Positions 1-7,292 of a DNA stretch of 16,558 nucleotides are shown in pieces. The notes under the pieces were generated by a model. That model saw only the letters and a program-made list of their open reading frames with translations, made no database searches and was not told where the DNA came from. A program made the translations under genes and the position numbers. Source of the DNA: Pirellulales bacterium (GTDB lineage: Bacteria > Planctomycetota > Planctomycetia > Pirellulales > JALHLM01); the NCBI GenBank assembly GCA_022844585.1, contig JALHLM010000060.1:1-16558 (forward strand), written 5' to 3'. Within the stretch, counting starts at the first letter, position 1, and the number at the start of each line of letters is the position of its first letter.

Positions 1-60
1 GCCACACTCCCGGAAGTGAAAATCGAGATGAGAGAAGCTGCGAACCGCACCGGCCAATAA
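1..60 (+). CDS. 3' end of an upstream gene (partial, unidentified)
   Basis: Frame 1 is open from the left edge to a TAA at 58-60 and reads ATLPEVKIEMREAANRTGQ. A strong hairpin begins three bases after the stop, which fits the end of a transcription unit. Nineteen residues are too few to name a family. Frame 2 is closed early; frame 3 stays open but continues through the hairpin with an unlikely composition. The gene is inferred from the stop-hairpin arrangement only. Confidence 0.4.
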   Translation, partial: ATLPEVKIEMREAANRTGQ

Positions 61-62
61 AA

Positions 63-101
63 AATGCCCATGGAAAGCCGAAATGGCTCGCCATGGGCAT
101 T
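63..101. terminator. Hairpin, intrinsic-terminator-like
   Basis: An 11-bp perfect stem (AATGCCCATGG at 63-73, complement at 91-101) is continued by an inner AGCC/GGCT stem (76-79 with 85-88). On the minus strand the stem runs into a T6 tract (positions 64-59). On the plus strand only TT follows. The U-tract is therefore better for a minus-strand transcript, yet the only gene that abuts it is the plus-strand end at 58-60. It may work in both directions. Confidence 0.6.
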
Positions 102-363
102 CATGACCCAAGGAAAAGTCGAACGTGCGGAAACGGCCCGTACGTCCGTATCCAAGGGCCAGTTAACCACACCTTTGGAGGGTTGTCAACGATTTTGACG
201 GGAATTTTGGCGCATTCCAAAATGTTGGTTTCTCGCGTGATTCGAGCAAGGATTTAAAGTCGTGGGCGAGATACTTTTCCGTCGAATCGGCCGCCGCTAC
301 GCTGGGCGGTGTTCCGCGAATGCCTGCTCCTGGCCCCTGTCCAATCCACACCCGGAGTCGCCC
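102..363 (+). promoter_or_regulatory. Upstream region of the PD40 gene: candidate promoter and two dyads
   Basis: This gap holds no credible gene. It has a sigma70-like candidate, TTGACG (195-200), 17 bp, CAAAAT (218-223). Two dyads overlap it: GTCAA-N5-TTGAC (185-199) and ATTTTGG-N6-CCAAAAT (204-223, 7 of 7 bp). The second sits exactly across the spacer and the -10, where a repressor would act. The -10 match is only 4 of 6, so both promoter and operator are inferences. A Shine-Dalgarno GGAG lies at 354-357, six bases before the ATG at 364. Confidence 0.3.
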
Positions 364-1854
364 ATGTCTCGCCAGATAGTTGTCCTGATTTCGCTGGTCT
401 TGCCTCTAGTTTCGGTACGTTTGAGCTTGGCGGACGAAGCCATCGGCGTGTTCGAGCAAAGCAACGACGTCGGCCAGGTCGGGCATCCTGGCGCCGCTTC
501 CTACGATGCGTCTCAGGCGACGTATACCGTTTCGGGCAGCGGCGCGAACATGTGGTTCGCCGAAGACGGGCTGCATTACGTCTGGAAAAAAATGTCGGGC
601 GACGTTTCGCTCGCCGCCGACGTCGAGTTGCTGGGCGAAGGTGGCGACCCGCATCGCAAGGCTTGCCTACTGATCCGCCAAAGCCTGGATCACGATTCCG
701 CCTATGCCGACGCCGCTTTGCATGGCGACGGGCTGACCTCGCTGCAATACCGCGAGGCGCAAGGCGAGCCGACGCGCGAGATTCAGGCGAACGCGTCGAA
801 ACCGCGGCGGTTGCGGATCGAAAAGATCGGCGCGTATGTTTCGATGTCGATCGCGGCTGAGGGGGAATCCCTCAAGCCGGCTGGCGGGACGTTCCGTCTC
901 AAGTTGAAAGACCCGTTCTATGTGGGGCTGGCCGTCTGCGCGCATAACAACGCGCGATTGGAAAAGGCGGCGTTCTCCAACGTCGAGATCGTCGCGGAAA
1001 CTGCGGGCGACGGTGAGCCCGTGCTGGAAAGCACGCTGGAGACGGTGGCGATCTCGTCCGGCGATCGTCGCGTGGTCTATCACACGCGCGATCATATCGA
1101 AGCGCCGAATTGGTCGCGCGACGGCGAGTCGCTGCTGTTCAACCAAGGCGGCGGCATCTATCGGCTTCCGGTCGCCGGCGGAACGCCGACGCAAGTCAAT
1201 ACCGGCCGGGCGGTCCGCAATAACAATGACCATGGGCTCGCACCGGACGGCAATCTGCTGGCGATTAGCGATCAGACGGACGGACCTTCGCGGATTTTCG
1301 TGGTCGATGCCCAGGGGGGCGAGCCGCGCCGCGTGACGCCGCTGGCGCCTTCGTATTGGCATAGCTGGTCGCCGGACGGGAAGACGCTGGCGTATTGCGC
1401 GGAGCGCGACGGCAACTTTGACGTCTACACGATTCCGGTCGACGGTGGCGAGGAGCGTCGCCTGACAACCGCCGAGGGGCTCGACGACGGCCCGGACTAT
1501 GCACCTGACGGGACGATCTATTTCAACTCTGTGCGTAGCGGCCAGATGCGGATTTGGAAAATGAACGCCGACGGCGGCGAGCAACGCCAGGTGACGTCCG
1601 ACGAATACAACGATTGGTTTCCGCATCCTTCGCCGGATGGCAAATGGCTGGTGTTTTTGTCCTATGAGCAGGACGTCACCGGGCATCCCGAGAACAAGGA
1701 CGTGATGTTGCGGCTGATGCCGCTGGCTGGGGGCGAAGTTCGCGTGCTGGCCAAACTGTTTGGCGGGCAAGGGACAATCAACGTGCCGAGCTGGTCGCCG
1801 GATAGCCGGAGCGTGGCGTTTGTGAGCTATCGGCTGGTGCGGCCGCGCGAGTGA
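364..1854 (+). CDS. Exported concanavalin-like / TolB-type PD40 beta-propeller protein
   Basis: The protein has 496 residues. The ATG at 364 is preferred over the earlier in-frame ATG at 262 because a GGAG lies six bases upstream and a signal peptide follows at once (hydrophobic core 5-22, then LADEA). Residues about 25-210 look like a DUF1349/concanavalin-like beta-sandwich, ending in NARLEKAAFSNVEI. Residues about 225-490 form a TolB-like propeller with repeated PD40 signatures: NWSRDGESLLF (249), SWSPDGKTLAY (334), YAPDGTIYF (379), PSPDGKWLVF (422) and SWSPDSRSVAF (476). Proteins of this build are periplasmic or surface binding proteins, not enzymes; the DUF1349 part often binds carbohydrate in related architectures. 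The actual ligand is unknown. The next gene begins 43 bp downstream and is likely co-transcribed. Confidence 0.88.
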   Translation: MSRQIVVLISLVLPLVSVRLSLADEAIGVFEQSNDVGQVGHPGAASYDASQATYTVSGSGANMWFAEDGLHYVWKKMSGDVSLAADVELLGEGGDPHRKACLLIRQSLDHDSAYADAALHGDGLTSLQYREAQGEPTREIQANASKPRRLRIEKIGAYVSMSIAAEGESLKPAGGTFRLKLKDPFYVGLAVCAHNNARLEKAAFSNVEIVAETAGDGEPVLESTLETVAISSGDRRVVYHTRDHIEAPNWSRDGESLLFNQGGGIYRLPVAGGTPTQVNTGRAVRNNNDHGLAPDGNLLAISDQTDGPSRIFVVDAQGGEPRRVTPLAPSYWHSWSPDGKTLAYCAERDGNFDVYTIPVDGGEERRLTTAEGLDDGPDYAPDGTIYFNSVRSGQMRIWKMNADGGEQRQVTSDEYNDWFPHPSPDGKWLVFLSYEQDVTGHPENKDVMLRLMPLAGGEVRVLAKLFGGQGTINVPSWSPDSRSVAFVSYRLVRPRE

Positions 1855-1897
1855 GGATAGCGGCGTGGTTTCCCGCTAAGCGCAGTGAGGGCCTCCA

Positions 1898-3307
1898 ATG
1901 ACCAGCGAAGATAGCAAGGACTTTCTGGGCCTTCCCTGGGCTTGGTTGTGCGCTGCGCTGCATATCGCGGCATTTTGGCTGGCCGGAATTCAAACCGTGA
2001 ATGCGGCGCCGTTTGGCATTCGCGTGGTCGATGAAGCGACGGGGCGCGGCGTGCCGTTGGTAGAACTTCGCACCGTTGCGGGGACAAGCTATTACACGGA
2101 CAACGCCGGACTGGCTGCCATCGACGAGGCGGCGCTGATCGATCAGGAAGTGTTCTTCAACGTCAGCAGTCACGGATATGAGTTCGCGGCCGACGGGTTT
2201 GGCATCCGCGGGAAACGACTGAGAGTGACACCGGGGACGATCGAGGAAATCACGATTCAGCGGAAGAACATCGCCGAGCGGCTATACCGGATCACGGGCG
2301 TCGGGCTGTATGAGCACGCGGTGAGGCTGGGGCAGTCTACGCCGCTGGAGCATCCACTGCGGAATGCGTCCGTCGCGGGGAGCGACAGTACGCATTGTTG
2401 TATGTATCGCGGCCGACTGTTCTGGATCTGGGGCGATACGAATCGCATCGGCTATCCGCTTGGCAATTTTTCCACCACGGGCGCCACGTCGCAACTTCCA
2501 GGTAGCGGCGGGCTGGCGCCGGAGTTGGGCGTCAATCTGACGTATTTCGGCGATGGCAAGGGCTTCGTGAAAAGTCTGACGCCATTCAAATCGCCGGGGC
2601 CCGTGTGGCTCACTGCGATGACCACGTTGAAGGACGAAAAGGGCAAAGAACACTTGGTCGCCACGTATCTCAAGATCAAAGGCTCGCTGACCGTGGATGA
2701 ACGCGGGCTCTGCGAATGGAACGACGCCGAGCAGGTGTTTCGCGAAGTGCTGGTGTTCCCCAAGAGTGCGAAGCTCGCGCCCGAAGGACATTGCTTCTTG
2801 CACACGGACCACCAAGGGGAATGGCTTTATGTCGGCGAGGCGACGCCGGAATTGCGCATGCCGGCGCGCTACGAGGCCTGGCGCGATCCGCAGACTTATA
2901 AACGCGTCGACGCGGACGAGAAGTTCCGCGAGGCGACGACGGGGACCGAAATCGACCCGCATCATGGGCACGTGGCCTGGTCGCCGGCGCGCAAGAAATG
3001 GATCAGCATCTTCTGCGAATCCGGCGGTGCGAGTTCTTATCTGGGCGAAACCTGGTACGCCGAGGCCGACCGCCCTGAGGGCCCGTGGCGCGACGCGGTG
3101 AAGATCATCACGCACGACAAATACAGTTTCTACAATCCGACGCAACACCCGTATTTCAGCGATGAGGCCGGGCGCTATCTCTATCTGGAAGGCACATATA
3201 CGGCGACCTTCTCCGGCAACGAACGCCAGACGCCGTTGTACGAATACAACCAGATGATGTACCGGATTGATCTCTCTGATCCGCGCTTGCAGCCGGCGCA
3301 AGAGTAA
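1898..3307 (+). CDS. Exported protein with N-terminal beta-sandwich and glycosidase-like propeller
   Basis: The protein has 469 residues. A GAGGG at 1887-1891 lies six bases before the ATG. A hydrophobic segment (12-31) followed by VNA-AP near residue 36 suggests a signal peptide. Residues about 38-122 resemble a carboxypeptidase-regulatory-like sandwich (IRVVDEATGRGVPLVELRTV, then TDNAGLAAID). From about 160 to the end, blocks such as YRGRLFWIWGDTNRIG (170-185), a GHCFLH stretch, PHHGHVAWSPARKKWI and NPTQHPYFSDEAGRYLYLEG recall five-bladed propellers of the GH43/DUF4185 type. Those proteins act on or bind glycans. I cannot assign catalytic residues, so activity is not claimed. It probably forms a transcription unit with the propeller gene 43 bp upstream. 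No terminator is evident after the stop. Confidence 0.8.
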   Translation: MTSEDSKDFLGLPWAWLCAALHIAAFWLAGIQTVNAAPFGIRVVDEATGRGVPLVELRTVAGTSYYTDNAGLAAIDEAALIDQEVFFNVSSHGYEFAADGFGIRGKRLRVTPGTIEEITIQRKNIAERLYRITGVGLYEHAVRLGQSTPLEHPLRNASVAGSDSTHCCMYRGRLFWIWGDTNRIGYPLGNFSTTGATSQLPGSGGLAPELGVNLTYFGDGKGFVKSLTPFKSPGPVWLTAMTTLKDEKGKEHLVATYLKIKGSLTVDERGLCEWNDAEQVFREVLVFPKSAKLAPEGHCFLHTDHQGEWLYVGEATPELRMPARYEAWRDPQTYKRVDADEKFREATTGTEIDPHHGHVAWSPARKKWISIFCESGGASSYLGETWYAEADRPEGPWRDAVKIITHDKYSFYNPTQHPYFSDEAGRYLYLEGTYTATFSGNERQTPLYEYNQMMYRIDLSDPRLQPAQE

Positions 3308-3338
3308 GATCTGTGACCGCGTAGTTCAACACATCGCA

Positions 3339-3502
3339 GAAGGAACCACGAAAGGCACGAAAAACACGAACGTTTGGAATGCTTGAAATGCCACGGCAGT
3401 CGATCCATTGCCAGCCTTCGAGCCGACCTCCAATTGGTTGTTTCCCCGCGAACCGATTCTCTACAAATCGTTGGTGCTTTTCGTGTCTTTCGTGGTCGCC
3501 TC
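3339..3502. repeat. Inverted pair of CACGAANNN intergenic repeats
   Basis: The left arm at 3339-3371 carries three 9-bp steps of the type CACGAANNN. The right arm at 3471-3502 is the same motif reversed (TTCGTGTCTTTCGTGGTC). Read in the same sense, the arms match over about 32 bases with few differences: both contain ACCACGAAAG, then CACGAAAAA. About 100 bp of unrelated sequence separates them. No transposase and no target-site duplication is visible. From memory, motifs of this kind recur between genes in planctomycetes and other phyla, which fits a REP-like or MITE-like element. That identity is not provable from one copy. Confidence 0.65.
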
Positions 3503-3574
3503 CGGTTTTCCGGAAAGAGACGTGTCGAACATCGAGGTCTTAGTCCACGTCAACAGTGGAAAGTCGACGCTCTA
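3501..3574. other. Two small stem-loops in the convergent gap
   Basis: TCCGG-TTTT-CCGGA (3501-3514) and TCCAC-N7-GTGGA (3544-3560) are perfect 5-bp stems. They lie between the ends of two converging genes. Neither is followed by a T-run on either strand, so neither is a convincing intrinsic terminator. Confidence 0.3.
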
Positions 3575-4633
3575 CTATGGCGGCGTGACCACTTCAAAAT
3601 CGTTGCCGCGGATGCGGCGGAGTTCTTCGTGCAGGACGGGGATTCTGGGATCGGGCGCGACGGAGATGGCCCAATCGATGCCGTTGTCGGCTACGAACAT
3701 GCCGTATTGTTGAAGGCCCAGGAGAATCGCTTTCACCGGCGGGGAAAACGAATTCACGTTGAACGAGGCCTTCAACCGAATGCGCTCGCCCATGCGTGGC
3801 AGGTTCGGGTCGGTTAACGAGCTGGCGTAGTGCCGCGCCGGGTGAACGTACGCGCGGCGCGTGCGCGAGACGGTTACGCGCATGGCGTGCCGCACGATGC
3901 CGCGCTGGATGTCGTCGTTGCGCACGACCGCGGGGAAAATCGGCAATCCGGCGGCGTCGGCCGAGGTCCAGCCGGCTGGGCGCAAGGCATTGGACTTCAG
4001 ATCGAAGATCGAAGCCTGCGCGGCGTGCCAGTGGGCGCCCACGAGCTTCATGTTGTAGAACTCGTAGAGGCGGCGGTTCACGGGATCGACGACAATCGCG
4101 TGCCGATCGCCTCCTTCGCCGATCGTGTCGCGTTGTACGTCTTGCAGCGTCAGATGCCGGAGGTCTGGATCGCGCTGATAATTGACCGGCCAGCCTTCGA
4201 TTGGCACGTTGCTTGGGACGGGATAAGGTCCCGGATCGGATTCATCGGCATAGATTCCCACTTCCACGTTGATGCGGCGTTGAAAATGCGGGACCAGAAT
4301 GAAACCCATATCGGTGTTGTAGCGAAACACCTTGTCGCGCCCGATGGAGCTGATCATCGCGGCGGAGTTGGGATGCAGCGGCCACTTCGCGATGTTGTGA
4401 TTCCAGGGGTTGTTCGCCGGGAAGACCTGCAAGGTCGAAAGGATGAGGTCGGCATGCGGCGTGTCGAACATCACCGGGCGCACGTACAGCGACGGCATGG
4501 TGATGGCTTGAGGAGGGGGCGCGGCCAATTCGCCGCCGTCGCGCTTGCGCGGCGTCGCCCTATCCTGAGCGTTAATATCCGCACAAATTGCCATCCCCAG
4601 CGCGCACGCTAGCATCCCTAGTTGCCGTGACAT
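3575..4633 (-). CDS. Secreted conserved protein of unknown function
   Basis: The protein has 352 residues. The in-frame ATG at 4708 is less likely than the one at 4633, which has AGAAGGA just upstream and opens directly into a signal peptide (MSRQLGMLACALGMAICADINAQ, cleavage near 23). Recognisable conserved blocks are FPANNPWN (71-78), ADESDPGPYPVP (129-140), GDRHAIVVDPVNRRLYEFYN (175-194), FDLKSNALRPAGWTSADAAG (210-229), PARHYASSLTDPNLPRMG (265-282) and YGMFVADNG (310-318). I recall these blocks from uncharacterised secreted proteins in several phyla, and no function is known to me. The length is ordinary for such proteins and both ends look intact. It is transcribed divergently from the porin and ends facing the gene that stops at 3307. 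Confidence 0.87.
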   Translation of the reverse strand: MSRQLGMLACALGMAICADINAQDRATPRKRDGGELAAPPPQAITMPSLYVRPVMFDTPHADLILSTLQVFPANNPWNHNIAKWPLHPNSAAMISSIGRDKVFRYNTDMGFILVPHFQRRINVEVGIYADESDPGPYPVPSNVPIEGWPVNYQRDPDLRHLTLQDVQRDTIGEGGDRHAIVVDPVNRRLYEFYNMKLVGAHWHAAQASIFDLKSNALRPAGWTSADAAGLPIFPAVVRNDDIQRGIVRHAMRVTVSRTRRAYVHPARHYASSLTDPNLPRMGERIRLKASFNVNSFSPPVKAILLGLQQYGMFVADNGIDWAISVAPDPRIPVLHEELRRIRGNDFEVVTPP

Positions 4634-5047
4634 GGGTGGTTCCTTCTCTGGATGTCCGTCTTGCTGCCCGCCGCGTTGATTCTGTGCCGGCAGCGGGGCC
4701 GCGGTCAATCTCAGCGACGCACGATACAGACCGTAAATGCCGTTCGCACACTACGCCCCGCACAATCCGGCGCGAGAAAGGTGCGGTGGTCGGGGCTGGC
4801 GAATTCGCTCTACCGAAGTGCGGCGTGCCAATTCTAAGGGCTGTTCCAGCTGGAACATACGAAGCCGGTGCCAGCGAATTTGCCGTGTTCAGCGGTCGAT
4901 TTCAAAACGCAGGCGGACAAGCGGCATAGCCCGAACGTGTGGGTGTCCAGGGAAGCGTTTTTCAGGACGCACGTTTTCGGCCCGGCGACGTGTATCGCGT
5001 ACGCATACGACCGCCTTAACGTTCCTCCAGGGAAGGTAGAACGATTC
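4634..5047. other. Divergent intergenic region
   Basis: These 414 bp separate the minus-strand secreted protein from the porin. Short open frames here continue from, or run antisense to, the flanking genes and have no coding character. The useful contents are the 16-bp palindrome at 4842-4857, an 8-bp GCGTACGC palindrome at 4997-5004 flanked by GTAT and ATAC, and the ribosome-binding GGAAGG at 5031-5036. I could not find a convincing -35/-10 pair for either gene. Confidence 0.6.
4842..4857. promoter_or_regulatory. Perfect 16-bp palindrome, candidate operator
   Basis: TGTTCCAGCTGGAACA is self-complementary over all 16 bases. It lies about 190 bp before the porin start and 209 bp from the divergent start. 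A dyad of this length in a divergent promoter region is typical of a site for a dimeric helix-turn-helix regulator. The regulator is not known, and no regulator gene is present in the window. Confidence 0.45.
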
Positions 5048-6826
5048 ATGAAACGGATCATCGCAGTATCTGTGAGCTGGGCGCTGCTGAGCGGCGTTCC
5101 GGCGGCCAGCGCGGACGAGAACGCAGTTGCGTTCCAGACCGTGTCGGGCGAATTTCAACCGCCGGATCCCATTTTGGACTACGCGCGGCAAAACGCGCGT
5201 CCGGCGAGGGAGTCGAGCGTGACGCCGGTCCTGTCGCAGGAAGCGACGGTCGAAGAGGCGCCGGTGGCCCCGGAACCGCCCCCGGCGGTGGAAGAAGAAA
5301 TGGCCGACGTCGCCCCGCCGGTCGCCGAGGAGGCGGAGGCGCCGGCCGAAGCAGCGGCCGCCGCGGAAGAGGCGGACGAATGCGGCGCGGGCAAGGACGA
5401 GTGCGGCTGCGACAAGAAAAAAATTGAAGCCGCGAAGAAGGCCGCCGCCACGGCCTACAAGCCGTTGTATTACGACAACGACTTCTCGTACATCGACGAC
5501 CCCTGCTACAAGGGTTGCCTGCTCGGCGACCGCTTCAAGCAGATGCACCTCGGCGATTGCTGGGTGGTGAGCGTCGGCGGCGAGTTCCGCATGCGTCAAC
5601 ACAGCGAACACAACATGCGCGCCAAGCCGCTCAGCGGCCGCGATGACGACTTCCTGCTCTATCGTACGCGGTTGTTTGCCAATGCCAAATACGGCGATTG
5701 GCTGCGTCTCTATGCCGAGGCCATCGACGCGCAAAGCGAGCATGAAAAGCTTCAGCCGCGCAATATCGAAGTCAATCGCGCGGACATGTTGAACCTGTTC
5801 GCCGACGTGCGGGCGCTCGACGGCGACAACGCCGACGTCTGGGTCCGTGGCGGTCGCCAGGAACTGCTCTATGGCAACCAACGGTTGATTTCGCCGCTCG
5901 ACTGGTCCAACACCCGTCGCACGTTTGACGGCCTCAAGGGGATGTACAAAGCTGAAAAGCTGAGCGCCGACTTCTTCTGGACCCGCAACGTGCCGTTCTC
6001 GCAACACTTGCCGGACGACCACAACTTTGATAACCCGAATCAAAGCGAAGAGTTCATGGGCGCGTACGCCACGTATAAGAAGGACGCGAACCAGACGCTG
6101 GAAACCTTCTTCCTGCGGCTCGATGAGCAGGATCCGGTGACGGCGCCCTCGGGCACGGTGGTGAACGGCTACGACCCCAATTTGTTCGGCGCCCGCTGGT
6201 ACTTCATCAACGGCGACTGGTTGCACGAGGTCGAAGGCGGCTATCAGTTCGGCGACTACAATCGCAATCAGGACATTCAAGCCGGATACTACGTGATCGG
6301 CTTGGGGCGCGAGTTGAAGAACGTGAAGTGGAAGCCGACGGTTTGGATGTACTACGACTGGGCCTCGGGCGACGCTGATCCGAACGACAACGTCCACGGG
6401 ACCTTCAACCAGTACTTCCCGCTCGGTCACAAGTACTTCGGCTTCATGGACATCATCGCCCGGCAGAACATCCAGGATATCAACGCCACGTGCTTGCTCC
6501 ATCTGCACGAGAAGATCACGCTGTTGGGCTGGTATCACGTGTTTTACCTGGAAGAGGAGCGCGACGCTCTGTACAACGCGGCGGGCGTGCCGATCTACCA
6601 GGATCCGACCGGCAGCGCCGGCAAGGACATCGGCCAGGAAATCGACCTGCTGCTGACGTACAAGTTCAAGCCGCGGGCCGACATCATGGTGGGTTACTCG
6701 CACTTCTTCGCGGGTGATTACTTCGACAGCCCTGTGATCCAGAACGGCACGGCCGGTCTGGCGACGAACGGCTCCAACGGACGGGACGCCGATTTCGTGT
6801 ACACGCAGTTGTCGGTGCAGTTCTAG
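5048..6826 (+). CDS. Alginate-export-family outer-membrane porin
   Basis: The protein has 592 residues. The ATG at 5048 follows GGAAGG (5031-5036) and starts a clear signal peptide (MKRIIAVSVSWALLSGVPAASA, cleavage near 22). In-frame codons upstream, from 4868, do not look coding. Residues about 65-110 are a Glu/Pro/Ala-rich linker. A short cysteine cluster follows (C112, C119, C121), then a Lys/Ala helix (123-137) and a second set of cysteines (C153, C157, C171). From about 172 to the end is the beta-barrel: GEFRMRQHSEHN (178), FLLYRTRLFANAKYGDWLRL, VRGGRQELLYGNQRLI and WSNTRRTFDG are typical of the Alginate_exp family. The last residue is Phe, as barrel assembly expects (LSVQF). Members pass small or polymeric solutes across the outer membrane; the substrate here is unknown. 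The gene ends before a strong terminator at 6916. Confidence 0.92.
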   Translation: MKRIIAVSVSWALLSGVPAASADENAVAFQTVSGEFQPPDPILDYARQNARPARESSVTPVLSQEATVEEAPVAPEPPPAVEEEMADVAPPVAEEAEAPAEAAAAAEEADECGAGKDECGCDKKKIEAAKKAAATAYKPLYYDNDFSYIDDPCYKGCLLGDRFKQMHLGDCWVVSVGGEFRMRQHSEHNMRAKPLSGRDDDFLLYRTRLFANAKYGDWLRLYAEAIDAQSEHEKLQPRNIEVNRADMLNLFADVRALDGDNADVWVRGGRQELLYGNQRLISPLDWSNTRRTFDGLKGMYKAEKLSADFFWTRNVPFSQHLPDDHNFDNPNQSEEFMGAYATYKKDANQTLETFFLRLDEQDPVTAPSGTVVNGYDPNLFGARWYFINGDWLHEVEGGYQFGDYNRNQDIQAGYYVIGLGRELKNVKWKPTVWMYYDWASGDADPNDNVHGTFNQYFPLGHKYFGFMDIIARQNIQDINATCLLHLHEKITLLGWYHVFYLEEERDALYNAAGVPIYQDPTGSAGKDIGQEIDLLLTYKFKPRADIMVGYSHFFAGDYFDSPVIQNGTAGLATNGSNGRDADFVYTQLSVQF

Positions 6827-7292
6827 TCGGGAGTGTTGGACCAGCGCGAGGCTAGTGCAGGCGGAGATAAATAAGGGTCTCGCGCGTCTTCGTAACAAAG
6901 AAACTGAGTGCCAATGCCGCCGCGGGAGCGAAAGTTCCCGCGGCGGTTCATTTTTTGGCCGCATTCAATGCCCGTGGCGATTCTCAACAATTGGGGCGCT
7001 CGGAGCGAATACTTTACGTGGCAATGGCCTCGCGAAGTCTGGCCGGGCTGTCGGTTTTGGCGTGTTCATCCATTCAGGCCGCGATGCGAAGTCGCTGCCC
7101 GGGACTTTTTTGGACGAAAAACCTCGAAACCGGTAGCTGCCCTCAAAGTCTGTGCCGAGTTATACTTGTGCGGGGGTAAGCGGCGTCGGGCGGGCTTGGC
7201 GCGAGCCGGGCGGTTCGGCGTAAACGGCGAAAATTCACCAGCTACGGTTCGCGGCTGCGCGAATCGGCATTTATTCGATCTTGGCGCTCGAT
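6827..7292 (+). other. Intergenic region between porin and PP2C gene
   Basis: The region has 466 bp and no credible gene. The first 130 bp end in the terminator at 6916-6956. The rest precedes the PP2C gene. A TATACT at 7161-7166 would do as a -10 box, but the position of its -35 (TGCCCT, 7138-7143) is poor, so a promoter is only suspected. No clear ribosome-binding site precedes the PP2C start. Confidence 0.5.
6916..6956 (+). terminator. Intrinsic terminator of the porin gene
   Basis: An 11-bp perfect GC-rich stem (CCGCCGCGGGA at 6917-6927, complement at 6936-6946) encloses an 8-base loop, GCGAAAGT. TTCA and then T6 (6951-6956) follow. This is a textbook rho-independent terminator 90 bp after the porin stop, on the same strand. 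Confidence 0.9.

Noticed and set aside
262..363. Thirty-four extra N-terminal residues for the PD40 protein
   Set aside because: They would bury the signal peptide; GGAG at 354-357 supports the ATG at 364.
667..1770. A 367-codon open frame on the minus strand
   Set aside because: It is antisense to the PD40 propeller gene, and its Arg/His-rich composition is typical of a shadow frame.
3374..3817. Plus-strand frames starting in the intergenic repeat
   Set aside because: They begin inside or next to the CACGAANNN element (peptides such as FRVFRG are its known translation) and then run antisense to the secreted protein.
3830..4612. A 260-codon plus-strand frame
   Set aside because: It is antisense to the conserved secreted protein, whose blocks and signal peptide are on the minus strand.
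4842..4857. LexA (SOS) box
   Set aside because: The palindrome does not fit the SOS patterns I know closely enough, and no SOS gene is adjacent.
4868..5047. Sixty extra N-terminal residues for the porin
   Set aside because: The signal peptide and ribosome-binding site both place the start at 5048.
4889..6964. A 691-codon open frame on the minus strand
   Set aside because: It is antisense to the porin, runs through the terminator hairpin, and has no recognisable domain.
7138..7166. Promoter for the PP2C gene with TATACT as -10
   Set aside because: The -10 is good but there is no acceptable -35 and no extended -10 TG, so it is only mentioned in the intergenic entry.
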